Positions 1 to 12,288 of a stretch of DNA of 64,000 nucleotides are shown in pieces. The stretch lies in the NCBI GenBank assembly GCA_003194525.1, contig NBIV01000066.1, positions 1-64,000 on the forward strand, given 5' to 3'. Each line of letters opens with the position of its first letter. The first letter of the stretch is position 1. The position numbers were made by a program, and so were the translations under genes. Below the pieces are notes generated by a model. The model searched no databases. It saw only the letters and a list, made by a program, of their open reading frames with translations, and was not told the origin of the DNA. This DNA is from Gracilariopsis chorda. Lineage: Eukaryota; Rhodophyta; Florideophyceae; Gracilariales; Gracilariaceae.

Positions 1-1008
1 CTATATGTCAGTGTACAGATTTATGCTCAAATGTCGATGCAATAGAAGCCACTATACCTTCTCACACGCGCCAGCAGTGGCTATCTGATGCTCTGATGAC
101 TTCAAGGTATATTACAGGCGGCATGGCTACTCTGCTCAATAATGCTATGTACGAAAACGCTACGAAGGACTATGCTCTGCACGATGGTGGCACTTTCCTT
201 TCAAATGTTAAGATATACAGATCTCATCTACACGCCAGAAGCGTAGCGTGGCATAGCAGCCTCTGCAGAATGCGTGCCAAGGCGGTGGGGCAGTCTGCAC
301 GCGGGGCGTGAAAAGCCCGCCTCGTGCAAGTCATGCCATTGCCATATCAGCATCTAGAACTGCATGCAGCGGTGGTGTGGGTGCTCTGCACACGGGTGTG
401 AAACGCCCGCGTGCAGAGCATTCCATTGATATAACAGCGTCTAACGAACTGCATGCGGCGGCGTGGGGTGCTCTGCACGCGGGCGTGAAAACGCCCGCGT
501 GCAGAGCACCTATTACATTGCCTTCGATCATGCGTTGCATGACGGAGCTGAAAGTGCACTTTCAATGCACACACAATTTTATTTATTTGGTAAATCCGAC
601 CCAGTTCCCAGTACGTGTCTGTTTTCCCCTCACTACCAATAAGGCAGAGTTCCAGTCGTCAAATGGTCGCATCGGACTCGATTTGCGTGATCGCTGTTTC
701 ACGCATGGCCATCTGTACATCGCTTTTTCTCAGACCACCAACCCGTCCAACATCGTGGCCTGTCTCCCTGCCGGTAGCACCTCTACCAATAATGTAGTGT
801 ACCCGAAGTTCTTTCGTAGACTATCTTGATAGCTTACATAAACCTCTTCTTTTTCTTTCATTTTTTTCTTCTCCTCTTCCTTTTTAATCCCCAATCATAC
901 TTGCATTCTACAAATAAACTGCCCAAAACACGCTTCCAAAATACTTCTTTCACTCTAATGCTTCTTTCACTCCTTAACGCGTGCGAAGCACGCAATGGAG
1001 CCACTTGT
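1..1008 (+). mobile_element. Non-autonomous Helitron unit U0 (3' part only)
   Basis: The window opens inside this unit. It contains the tail of the 15-bp repeat region, the hairpin cluster (about 290-510), the helicase tail (about 595-826), the pyrimidine-rich segment and the terminal hairpin. It belongs to the same subtype as U1 and U2, with small differences in the hairpin cluster: the last hairpin has a four-base loop instead of three. Confidence 0.85.
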
Positions 1009-1474
1009 CTTTTTATACTAAAGACAATGTTTGCCCGTCTGTCTGTCTGTCGGTCAGCTAACGCTCACTTATTGGTCGCAATATCGGCAAGGAGGCTGCC
1101 AAGTGGAAACGTGGCATTTTATGCGCTCCAAGAGGCATCTTGCACCGCATAATGGGGTTTTTATGCGCTCCAAGAGGCATCTTGCACCGCAAAATGCGAC
1201 ACGTTTCCACCTGGCGCCTTCTGCAAACCACAGTTAACGCGACACGTTTTTACCTGCCGCCTTTTGCACACCACAGTAGCGAAGAGGTATTTGCACCGCA
1301 TAATGTGACACGTTTCCACCTGGCGCCTTTTGCACACCACAGTGGCCAAGAGGCATCTTGCACCGCATAATTCGACACGTTTCCACCTGGTGCCCCTTGC
1401 AGGTCATACTAGCCTATCCGTTTGACCAACGTAGCCCACCTGTTACACTGCAGTAACCGACCCGTTGGAGGGCA

Positions 1475-1520
1475 GTGCACATGACCGTTTTAATTACTAT
1501 TTTTCAACGGTCATGTGCAC
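1475..1520 (+). repeat. 5' subterminal 15-bp perfect palindrome (U1)
   Basis: Arms gtgcacatgaccgtt (1475-1489) and aacggtcatgtgcac (1506-1520) enclose a 16-base AT-rich loop. It occurs in all units except the truncated U9, full-length and non-autonomous alike (for example 21389-21434 in H2), about 450-500 bp from the 5' end in U1 and about 250 bp in H2. In U10 both arms changed together so pairing is kept. Confidence 0.88.
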
Positions 1521-1539
1521 CAATGCTATTGCACGCTAC

Positions 1540-2165
1540 ACTACACCATGCTTATGCAAACCAATATAGTGGCACTACAAAAAACCCTGCTATGTCATTC
1601 ACAATGGTTAAATAGCACTACAATAAAGTCTGCCATTTTAATTACCATGGTTATGCGCACCAAAAAATTGCACTACACTAAAGCGTGCCATGTCAATCAC
1701 CATTGTTATGCACACCAATAAAATGGCACTACACTAAAGCGTTCCATGTCATTCACCATGGTTTAATGGCACTACAATAAACCGTGCCATTTTAATTACC
1801 ATGGTTATGCACACCAATAAAATGGCACTACACTAAAGCGTTCCATGTCATTCACCATAGTTATGCTCACCAATAAAGTGGCACTAAAATAAAGCGTGCC
1901 ATGTCTTATACCATGGTTATGCACAACAATAAAGTGGCACTACACTAGAGCGTGCCATGTCACTCACCATGGTTATGCACACCAATAAAATGGCACTACA
2001 ATAAAGCATGCCACGTCATTCACCATGATTAAATGGCACTACAATAAAGCGTGCGATTTTAATTACCATGGTTATGCTCACCAATAAAATGACACTACAC
2101 TAAAATGTGCCATGTCATTCACCATGGTTATGCACACCAATAAAATGGCACTACAATAGAGCGTG
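1540..2165 (+). repeat. 56-bp minisatellite in U1 (about 11 copies)
   Basis: The monomer reads accatggttatgcacaccaa, then taaaatggcactacactaaa, then gcgtgccatgtcattc. Some copies are shortened to about 43 bp. Each full monomer contains the inverted repeat atggcac...gtgccat. Equivalent blocks: about 4383-5008 (U2), 7226-7851 (U3), 9900-10600 (U4, diverged), 12775-13405 (U5), 31310-31938 (U8), and a three-copy remnant about 27590-27755 (U6). H1 and H2 have one short hairpin at the same place instead. Confidence 0.85.
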
Positions 2166-2339
2166 CCATGTCATTCGCGCACAGAGTGCTCCCCTTTCTT
2201 TTGCTTTGGTTACTGTACAAATGAAACATTGCTTGACATAAGTATACACGCATTTACTTCCCGGCACGTCTATAATCCTCTACAACATAGAGCATTACGC
2301 AGTGATCTCTTAACCAACGATCCACATAACTATGCTCTA

Positions 2340-2860
2340 CACGACGATGCCAGGCGCGACAATGGTAAGAAGGACAAGGCTATGTGTAGTGATTCGACGC
2401 GCGACGATTCTAGGGACGACGATGCTCTACAATGGTGCAGTATACGCCAAGGTTGTACTTCCGCACGGTAGCATAGTTTAATGCATACTTCTCACATGCA
2501 TTGCTGTCGTCTACGATGCTCCAAGCAACAAAGCTATGCTTGACCATGTTGTACATGAAGACTTTATGCGACATAGTGGAATGCGCGACGATTCTACTTC
2601 CGTTTACCAAGCAATGCTCTTCAGCTTCATCTTCAAACCTCAATACCATAGAAGCCACAATACCTGAGCAGCACGCCATGTTACCCTAAATGAGGTTCTG
2701 CACAAAAATCATCGACGATGCTAGATGTCAAAATGCTGGACGCGACGATCCTAAGCGCGACGATGCTAGGCGTGACGATGCTAAGCGCGACGATGCTAGG
2801 CGCCATGATACCAGGCGCGATGATTCGAAGAGCAATGATGCTATATGTCAGTGTACAGAT
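2340..2860 (+). repeat. 15-bp repeat region (gcgacgatgctaggc) in U1
   Basis: About seven tandem copies of gcgacgatgctaggc lie at 2748-2852, and degenerate copies recur from about 2340. Because 15 is a multiple of three the block stays open in one frame (RDDAR repeats). Equivalent blocks end near 5695, 8540, 11290, 14090, 28410, 29870, 32620 and 34640. Confidence 0.8.
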
Positions 2861-3127
2861 TTATGCTCAAATGTCGATGCAATAGAAGCCACTATACCTT
2901 CTCACACGCGCCAGCAGTGGCTATCTGATGCTCTGATGACTTCAAGGTATATTACAGGCGGCATGGCTACTCTGCTCAATAATGCTATGTACGAAAACGC
3001 TACGAAGGACTATGCTCTGCACGATGGTGGCACTTTCCTTTCAAATGTTAAGATATACAGATCTCACCTACACGCCAGAAGCGTAGCGTGGCATAGCAGC
3101 CTCTGCAGAATGCGTGCCAAGGCGGTG

Positions 3128-3347
3128 GGCAGTCTGCACGCGGGGCGTGAAAAGCCCGCCTCGTGCAAGTCATGCCATTGCCATATCAGCATCTACGAAC
3201 TGCATGCAGCGGTGGTGTGGTGCTCTGCACACGGGTGTGAAACGCCCGCGTGCAGAGCATTCCATTGATATAACAGCGTCTACGAACTGCATGCGGCGGC
3301 GGTGGGGTGCTCTGCACGCGGGCGTGAAACGCCCGCGTGCAGAGCAC
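3128..3347 (+). repeat. Cluster of three GAA-loop hairpins in U1
   Basis: Three modules sit about 85 bp apart, separated by spacers with acgaactgcatgc. The last is a perfect 19-bp stem with a 3-base loop: arms 3307-3325 and 3329-3347 (gtgctctgcacgcgggcgt, loop gaa). The middle one (3221-3238 / 3242-3259) has two mismatches and the first is weaker. The same perfect hairpin occurs at 6150-6190 and 11744-11784; related clusters occur in all units except U9. Confidence 0.88.
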
Positions 3348-3435
3348 TTATTACCATTGCCTTCGATCATGCGTTGCATGACGGAGCTGAAAGTGCACTT
3401 TCAATGCACACACAATTTTATTTATTTGGTAAATC

Positions 3436-3659
3436 CGACCCAGTTCCCAGTACGTGTCTGTTTTCCCCTCACTACCAATAAGGCAGAGTTCCAGTCGTCA
3501 AATGGTCGCATCGGACTCGATTTGCGTGATCGCTGTTTCACGCATGGCCATCTGTACATCGCTTTTTCTCAGACCACCAACCCGTCCAACATCGTGGCCT
3601 GTCTCCCTGCCGGTAGCACCTCTACCAATAATGTAGTGTACCCCGAAGTTCTTTCGTAG
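3436..3659 (+). pseudogene. Retained C-terminal tail of Helitron helicase in U1
   Basis: The segment from cccagttcccagtacgtg to the stop matches the last ~75 codons of the H2 helicase (FPVRVCF..., GRIGLDLRD, HGHLYIAFSQ, NPSNIVACLPAG), equivalent to 26808-27026. It holds helicase motif VI but none of the ATPase motifs, so it is a leftover, not a gene. Equivalent tails: about 595-826 (U0), 6279-6502, 9128-9352, 11873-12096, 14681-14904, 30370-30591, 33116-33339 and 35140-35363. U6 and U9 lack it. Confidence 0.85.
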
Positions 3660-3821
3660 ACTATCTTGATAGCTTTACATAAACCTCTTCTTTTTTCTTT
3701 CATTTTTTTTCTTCTCCTCTTCCTTTTTAATCCCCAATTATACTTGCATTCTACAAATAAACTGCCCAAAACACGCTTCCAAAATACTTCTTTCACTCTA
3801 ATGCTTCTTTCACTCCTTAAC

Positions 3822-3851
3822 GCGTGCGAAGCACGCAATGGAGCCACTTGT
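3822..3851 (+). repeat. Helitron 3' terminal hairpin and end (U1)
   Basis: The 6-bp stem gcgtgc/gcacgc with gaa loop (3822-3836) is followed by aatggagccacttgt. Helitrons typically end with a short hairpin about 10 bases before a CTRR-like terminus; here the end reads CTTG followed by T. The motif recurs at all 14 unit ends and is slightly altered in U7 and U10. Confidence 0.85.
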
Positions 3852-6694
3852 CTTTTTATACTAAAGACAATGTTTGCCCGTCTGTCTGTCTGTCGGTCAG
3901 CTAACGCTCACTTATTGGTCGCAATATCGGCAAGGAGGCTGCCAAGTGGAAACGTGGCATTTTATGCGCTCCAAGAGGCATCTTGCACCGCATAATGGGG
4001 TTTTATGCGCTCCAAGAGGCATCTTGCACCGCAAAATGCGACACGTTTCCACCTGGCGCCTTTTGCAAACCACAGTTAATGCGACACGTTTTTACCTGCC
4101 GCCTTTTGCACACCATAGTAGCGAAGAGGTATTTGCACCGCATAATGTGACACGTTTCCACCTGGCGCCTTTTGCACACCACAGTGGCCAAGAGGCATCT
4201 TGCACCGCATAATTCGACACGTTTCCACCTGGTGCCCCTTGCAGGTCATACTAGCCTATCCGTTTGACCAACGTAGCCCACCTGTTACACTGCAGTAACC
4301 GACCCGTTGGAGGGCAGTGCACATGACCGTTTTAATTACTATTTTTCAACGGTCATGTGCACCAATGCTATTGCACGCTACACTACACCATGCTTATGCA
4401 AACCAATATAGTGGCACTACAAAAAACCCTGCTATGTCATTCACAATGGTTAAATAGCACTACAATAAAGTCTGCCATTTTAATTACCATGGTTATGCGC
4501 ACCAAAAAATTGCACTACACTAAAGCGTGCCATGTCAATCACCATTGTTATGCACACCAATAAAATGGCACTACACTAAAGCGTTCCATGTCATTCACCA
4601 TGGTTTAATGGCACTACAATAAACCGTGCCATTTTAATTACCATGGTTATGCACACCAATAAAATGGCACTACACTAAAGCGTTCCATGTCATTCACCAT
4701 AGTTATGCTCACCAATAAAGTGGCACTAAAATAAAGCGTGCCATGTCTTATACCATGGTTATGCACAACAATAAAGTGGCACTACACTAGAGCGTGCCAT
4801 GTCACTCACCATGGTTATGCACACCAATAAAATGGCACTACAATAAAGCATGCCATGTCATTCACCATGATTAAATGGCACTACAATAAAGCGTGCGATT
4901 TTAATTACCATGGTTATGCTCACCAATAAAATGACACTACACTAAAATGTGCCATGTCATTCACCATGGTTATGCACACCAATAAAATGGCACTACAATA
5001 GAGCGTGCCATGTCATTCGCGCACAGAGTGCTCCCCTTTCTTTTGCTTTGGTTACTGTACAAATGAAACATTGCTTGACATAAGTATACACGCATTTACT
5101 TCCCGGCACGTCTATAATCCTCTACAACATAGAGCATTACGCAGTGATCTCTTAACCAACGATCCACATAACTATGCTCTACACGACGATGCCAGGCGCG
5201 ACAATGGTAAGAAGGACAAGGCTATGTGTAGTGATTCGACGCGCGACGATTCTAGGGACGACGATGCTCTACAATGGTGCAGTATACGCCAAGGTTGTAC
5301 TTCCGCACGGTAGCATAGTTTAATGCATACTTCTCACATGCATTGCTGTCGTCTACGATGCTCCAAGCAACAAAGCTATGCTTGACCATGTTGTACATGA
5401 AGACTTTATGCGACATAGTGGAATGCGCGACGATTCTACTTCCGTTTACCAAGCAATGCTCTTCAGCTTCATCTTCAAACCTCAATACCATAGAAGCCAC
5501 AATACCTGAGCAGCACGCCATGTTACCCTAAATGAGGTTCTGCACAAAAATCATCGACGATGCTAGATGTCAAAATGCTGGACGCGACGATCCTAAGCGC
5601 GACGATGCTAGGCGTGACGATGCTAAGCGCGACGATGCTAGGCGCCATGATACCAGGCGCGATGATTCGAAGAGCAATGATGCTATATGTCAGTGTACAG
5701 ATTTATGCTCAAATGTCGATGCAATAGAAGCCACTATACCTTCTCACACGCGCCAGCAGTGGCTATCTGATGCTCTGATGACTTCAAGGTATATTACAGG
5801 CGGCATGGCTACTCTGCTCAATAATGCTATGTACGAAAACGCTACGAAGGACTATGCTCTGCACGATGGTGGCACTTTCCTTTCAAATGTTAAGATATAC
5901 AGATCTCACCTACACGCCAGAAGCGTAGCGTGGCATAGCAGCCTCTGCAGAATGCGTGCCAAGGCGGTGGGGCAGTCTGCACGCGGGGCGTGAAAAGCCC
6001 GCCTCGTGCAAGTCATGCCATTGCCATATCAGCATCTACGAACTGCATGCAGCGGTGGTGTGGTGCTCTGCACACGGGTGTGAAACGCCCGCGTGCAGAG
6101 CATTCCATTGATATAACAGCGTCTACGAACTGCATGCGGCGGCGGTGGGGTGCTCTGCACGCGGGCGTGAAACGCCCGCGTGCAGAGCACTTATTACCAT
6201 TGCCTTCGATCATGCGTTGCATGACGGAGCTGAAAGTGCACTTTCAATGCACACACAATTTTATTTATTTGGTAAATCCGACCCAGTTCCCAGTACGTGT
6301 CTGTTTTCCCCTCACTACCAATAAGGCAGAGTTCCAGTCGTCAAATGGTCGCATCGGACTCGATTTGCGTGATCGCTGTTTCACGCATGGCCATCTGTAC
6401 ATCGCTTTTTCTCAGACCACCAACCCGTCCAACATCGTGGCCTGTCTCCCTGCCGGTAGCACCTCTACCAATAATGTAGTGTACCCCGAAGTTCTTTCGT
6501 AGACTATCTTGATAGCTTTACATAAACCTCTTCTTTTTTCTTTCATTTTTTTTCTTCTCCTCTTCCTTTTTAATCCCCAATTATACTTGCATTCTACAAA
6601 TAAACTGCCCAAAACACGCTTCCAAAATACTTCTTTCACTCTAATGCTTCTTTCACTCCTTAACGCGTGCGAAGCACGCAATGGAGCCACTTGT
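3852..6694 (+). mobile_element. Non-autonomous Helitron unit U2 (2843 bp)
   Basis: Same parts and order as U1, displaced by exactly 2843 bp, with only scattered single differences by eye. Minisatellite at about 4383-5008, 15-bp repeats at about 5183-5700, hairpin cluster at about 5970-6190, helicase tail at about 6279-6502. The near identity points to a recent duplication of the whole unit. Confidence 0.9.
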
Positions 6695-9542
6695 CTTTTT
6701 ATACTAAAGACAATGTTTGCCCGTCTGTCTGTCTGTCGGTCAGCTAACGCTCACTTATTGGTCGCAATATCGGCAAGGAGGCTGCCAAGTGGAAACGTGG
6801 CATTTTATGCGCTCCAAGAGGCATCTTGCACCGCATAATGGGGTTTTATGCGCTCCAAGAGGCATCTTGCACCGCAAAATGCGACACGTTTCCACCTGGC
6901 GCCTTTTGCAAACCACAGTTAATGCGACACGTTTTTACCTGCCGCCTTTTGCACACCATAGTAGCGAAGAGGTATTTGCACCGCATAATGTGACACGTTT
7001 CCACCTGGCGCCTTTTGCACACCACAGTGGCCAAGAGGCATCTTGCACCGCATAATTCGACACGTTTCCACCTGGTGCCCCTTGCAGGTCATACTAGCCT
7101 ATCCGTTTGACCAACGTAGCCCACCTGTTACACTGCAGTAACCGACCCGTTGGAGGGCAGTGCACATGACCGTTTTAATTACTATTTTTCAACGGTCATG
7201 TGCACCAATGCTATTGCACGCTACACTACACCATGCTTATGCAAACCAATATAGTGGCACTACAAAAAACCCTGCTATGTCATTCACAATGGTTAAATAG
7301 CACTACAATAAAGTCTGCCATTTTAATTACCATGGTTATGCGCACCAAAAAATTGCACTACACTAAAGCGTGCCATGTCAATCACCATTGTTATGCACAC
7401 CAATAAAATGGCACTACACTAAAGCGTTCCATGTCATTCACCATGGTTTAATGGCACTACAATAAACCGTGCCATTTTAATTACCATGGTTATGCACACC
7501 AATAAAATGGCACTACACTAAAGCGTTCCATGTCATTCACCATAGTTATGCTCACCAATAAAGTGGCACTAAAATAAAGCGTGCCATGTCTTATACCATG
7601 GTTATGCACAACAATAAAGTGGCACTACACTAGAGCGTGCCATGTCACTCACCATGGTTATGCACACCAATAAAATGGCACTACAATAAAGCATGCCATG
7701 TCATTCACCATGATTAAATGGCACTACAATAAAGCGTGCGATTTTAATTACCATGGTTATGCTCACCAATAAAATGACACTACACTAAAAATGTGCCATG
7801 TCATTCACCATGGTTATGCACACCAATAAAATGGCACTACAATAGAGCGTGCCATGTCATTCGCGCACAGAGTGCTCCCCTTTCTTTTGCTTTGGTTACT
7901 GTACAAATGAAACATTGCTTGACATAAGTATACACGCATTTACTTCCCGGCACGTCTATAATCCTCTACAACATAGAGCATTACGCAGTGATCTCTTAAC
8001 CAACGATCCACATAACTATGCTCTACACGACGATGCCAGGCGCGACAATGGTAAGAAGGACAAGGCTATGTGTAGTGATTCGACGCGCGACGATTCTAGG
8101 GACGACGATGCTCTACAATGGTGCAGTATACGCCAAGGTTGTACTTCCGCACGGTAGCATAGTTTAATGCATACTTCTCACATGCATTGCTGTCGTCTAC
8201 GATGCTCCAAGCAACAAAGCTATGCTTGACCATGTTGTACATGAAGACTTTATGCGACATAGTGGAATGCGCGACGATTCTACTTCCGTTTACCAAGCAA
8301 TGCTCTTCAGCTTCATCTTCAAACCTCAATACCATAGAAGCCACAATACCTGAGCAGCACGCCATGTTACCCTAAATGAGGTTCTGCACAAAAATCATCG
8401 ACGATGCTAGATGTCAAAATGCTGGACGCGACGATCCTAAGCGCGACGATGCTAGGCGTGACGATGCTAAGCGCGACGATGCTAGGCGCCATGATACCAG
8501 GCGCGATGATTCGAAGAGCAATGATGCTATATGTCAGTGTACAGATTTATGCTCAAATGTCGATGCAATAGAAGCCACTATACCTTCTCACACGCGCCAG
8601 CAGTGGCTATCTGATGATCTGGTGACTTCAAGGTATATTACAGGCGGCATGGCTACTCTGTTCAATAATGCTATGGACGAAAACGCTACGAAGGACTATG
8701 CTCTGCACGATGGTGGCACTTTCCTTCCAAATGTTGAGATATACAGATTTCATCTACGTGCCAGAAGCGTAGCGTGGCATAGCAGTCTCTGCAGAATGCG
8801 CGCAAAGCCGGTGGGACAGTCTGCACGCGGGGCGTGAAACGCCCGATCTCATCTACACGCCAGACGCGTAGTGTGACATAGCAGCCTCTGCAGACTGCGT
8901 GCCGAGGCGGTGGGGCAGTCTGCACGCGGGCATGAAATGCCCTCGTGCAAAGCATGCCATTGCCATACCAGCATCTAAGAACTGCATGCAGCGGCGGTGT
9001 GGTGTGCCACGTGGGCGTGAAACGTCCCCGTGCAGAGCACGTAATACCATTGCCTTCGATCATGCGTTGCATGACGGAGCTGAGAGCGCACTTTCTATCC
9101 ACACACAATTTCATTTACTTGGTAAATCAGACCCAGTTCCCAGTACGTGTCTGTTTTGCCATCACTACCAAGAAGGCACAGGGTCAGTCGTATAGTGGTC
9201 GCATCGGACTGGATTTGCGTGATGGCTGTTTCACGCATGGCCAGCTGTACGTCACCTTTTCTCGGACCACCAACCCGTCCAACATCGTGGCCTGTCTCCC
9301 TGCCGGTAGCACCTCTACCAATAATGTAGTGTACCCCGAAGTTCTTTCGTAGACCAACTTGATAGCTTTAAGTAAACGTCTTCTTTTTTCTTTCATTTTT
9401 TCTTTTCTTCTCCCTTCTCACTCTCCAAACATACTTGCATTCTACAAACAAACTACCCAAAACACGGTACCCAAATACTCCTTTCACTCTAATGCTTCTT
9501 CCACTCCTTAACGCGTGCGAAGCACGCAATGGAGCCACTTGT
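6695..9542 (+). mobile_element. Non-autonomous Helitron unit U3 (2848 bp, mosaic)
   Basis: The left two thirds match U1 and U2. From about 8610 onward it switches to a second subtype: a different hairpin cluster, and a helicase tail (about 9128-9352) that reads closer to the full-length element (TTKKAQGQSYSGR rather than TTNKAEFQSSNGR). The switch inside the unit is best explained by recombination between units of two subtypes. Confidence 0.87.
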
Positions 9543-12288
9543 CCCCCTTACTAAAGACAATGTTTGTCCGTCTGTCTGACTGTGCGTCAGCTAACGCCCA
9601 CTCATTGGCTGAGAAATCGCCAAAGAGGCTGCCAAGTGGAAACCTGGCATTTTATGCGCTCCAAGAGGCATCTTGCACCGCATAATGCGACACGTTTCCA
9701 CCTGGCGCCTTTTGCACGCCAGCTTGCACCGCATAATGCGACACGTTTCCACCTGGCGCCTTTTGCACGCCACAGTAGCCTAGCCGTTTCACCATAGTAG
9801 CCAACCCACTACCCTACAGTAACTAAGCCGTTGCAATGCAGTGCACATGACCGTTTTAATTACTATTTTTCAACGGTCATGTGCACCAATGGCATTGCAC
9901 GCTACACTACATGGTTAGGCACACCAATAAAATGGCACTACACTAAACTAAGCCGTTGCAATGCAGTGCACATGACCGTTTTAATTACTATATTTCAACA
10001 GTCATGTGCACGAATGCCATTGCACGCTAGACTACACCATGGTTATGCACACCAATAAAGTTGCACTAAAAAAAACCCGTGCCATGTCAATCACCATGGG
10101 TAAATCGCACTACAATAAAGCGTGCCATTTTAACTTCCATGGTTATGCACACCAATAAATTGGCACTACACTAAAGCGTGCCATGTCATTCACCATGGTT
10201 TAAACGCACTACAATAAAGTGTGCCATTTTAATTACCATGGTCATGCTCACCAATAAACTGGCACTATACTAAAGCATGCGATTTCATTCACAATTTTTA
10301 TGCACAACAATAAAGTGGCACTAAAATAAAGCGTTCCATGTCCCTCACCATGGTTATGCACACCAGTAAAATGGCACTACAATAAAGCAAGCCATATCAT
10401 TCACCATGATTAAATGGCACTACAATAAAGCGTGCGATTTTAATTACCATGGTCATGCTCACCAATAAACTGGCACTAACTAAAGATGTTTCATTCATTT
10501 TTACACTAAACTAAAATGTGCCATGTCATTCACCATGGTTATGCACAAAAAAAAAAAAACCATGTATGCACACCAATAAAATGGCACTACAATAGAGCGT
10601 GCCATGTCATTCGCGCACTGAGCGCTCCCCTTTCTTTTGCTTTAGTTACTGTACAAATGAAACATTGCTTGACATAAGTATACACGCATTTACTTCCCGG
10701 CACGTTTATAATCCTCTACAACATAGAGCATTACGCAGTGATCTCTTAACCAACGATCCACATAACTATGCTCTACACGACGATGCCAGGCGCGACAATG
10801 GTAAGAAGGACAAGGCTATGTGTAGTGATTCGACGCGCGACGATTCTAGGGACGACGATGCTCTACAATGGTGCAGTATACGCCAAGGTTGTACTTCCGC
10901 ACGGTAGCATAGTTTAATGCATACTTCTCACATGCATTGCTGTCGTCTACGATGCTCCAAGCAACAAAGCTATGCTTGACCATGTTGTACATGAGGACTT
11001 TATGCGACATAGTGGAATGCGCGACGATTCTACTTCCGTTTACCAAGCAATGCTCTTCAGCTTCATCTTCAAACCTCAATACCATAGAAGCCACAATACC
11101 TGAGCAGCACGCCATGTTACCCTAAATGAGGTTCTGCACAAAAATCATCGACGATGCTAGATGTCAAAATGCTGGACGCGACGATCCTAAGCGCGAAGAT
11201 GCTAGGCGTGACGATGCTAAGCGCGACGATGCTAGGCGCCATGATACCAGGCGCGATGATTCGAAGAGCAATGATGCTATATGTCAGTGTACAGATTTAT
11301 GCTCAAATGTCGATGCAATAGAAGCCACTATACCTTCTCACACGCGCCAGCAGTGGCTATCTGATGCTCTGATGACTTCAAGGTATATTACAGGCGGCAT
11401 GGCTACTCTGCTCAATAATGCTACGTACGAAAACGCTACGAAGGACTATGCTCTGCACGATGGTGGCACTTTCCTTTCAAATGTTAAGATATACAGATCT
11501 CATCTACATGCCAGAAGCGTAGCGTGGCATAGCAGCCTCTGCAGAATGCGTGCCAAGGCGGTGGGGCAGTCTGCACGCGGGGCGTGAAAAGCCCGCCTCG
11601 TGCAAGTCATGCCATTGCCATATCAGCATCTACGAACTGCATGCAGCGGTGGTGTGGTGCTCTGCACACGGGTGTGAAACGCCCGCGTGCAGAGCATTCC
11701 ATTGATATAACAGCGTCTACGAACTGCATGCGGCGGCGGTGGGGTGCTCTGCACGCGGGCGTGAAACGCCCGCGTGCAGAGCACCTATTACCATTGCCTT
11801 CGATCATGCGTTGCATGACGGAGCTGAAAGTGCACTTCCAATGCACACACAATTTTATTTATTTGGTAAATCCGACCCAGTTCCCAGTACGTGTCTGTTT
11901 TCCCCTCACTACCAATAAGGCAGAGTTCCAGTCGTCAAATGGTCGCATCGGACTCGATTTGCGTGATCGCTGTTTCACGCATGGCCATCTGTACATCGCT
12001 TTTTCTCAGACCACCAACCCGTCCAACATCGTGGCCTGTCTCCCTGCCGGTAGCACCTCTACCAATAATGTAGTGTACCCCGAAGTTCTTTCGTAGACTA
12101 GCTTGATAGCTTTACATAAACCTCTTCTTTTTTCTTTCATTTTTTTTCTTCTCCTCTTCCTTTTTAATCCCCAATTATACTTGCATTCTACAAACAAACT
12201 GCCCAAAACACGCTTCCAAAATACTTCTTTCACTCTAATGCTTCTTTCACTCCTTAACGCGTGCGAAGCACGCAATGGAGCCACTTGT
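9543..12288 (+). mobile_element. Non-autonomous Helitron unit U4 (2746 bp, mosaic)
   Basis: The 5' part is of the second subtype. The 5' subterminal palindrome gtgcacatgaccgtt...aacggtcatgtgcac occurs twice (about 9843-9890 and 9966-10013, the second imperfect), and the minisatellite (about 9900-10600) is more diverged, with an A-run near 10548. The right half, from about 10600, matches U1: 15-bp repeats to about 11290, perfect hairpin at 11744-11784, helicase tail about 11873-12096. Confidence 0.87.

Larger units (their letters stand above)
1009..3851 (+). mobile_element. Non-autonomous Helitron unit U1 (2843 bp)
   Basis: In order: 5' end near 1011; 5' subterminal palindromes (about 1085-1520); 56-bp minisatellite (about 1540-2165); a segment with degenerate then regular 15-bp repeats (about 2340-2860); a three-hairpin cluster (3128-3347); the last ~75 codons of the Helitron helicase (about 3436-3659); a pyrimidine-rich stretch; and the 3' hairpin (3822-3836). 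No transposase is encoded. The reading frames in it are short or come from the repeats, so movement would need RepHel supplied in trans. It is almost identical to U2. Confidence 0.9.

Noticed and set aside
826-1152. Frame starting with a hydrophobic stretch (FFFFHFFLLLFLF) as a membrane protein
   Set aside because: The hydrophobic run is the pyrimidine-rich 3' tail of the Helitron translated, and the frame crosses a transposon junction.
2410-2679. Minus-strand 89-codon frame repeated in U1-U5
   Set aside because: No recognisable domain; it persists only because the units are near-identical copies and is lost in the diverged units.
5532-5993. Frame of 153 codons (with RDDAR repeats) recurring in several units, as a possible gene
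   Set aside because: It is created by the 15-bp repeat and the hairpin spacers. Its conservation only reflects recent duplication of the units, and it is broken in the older units.
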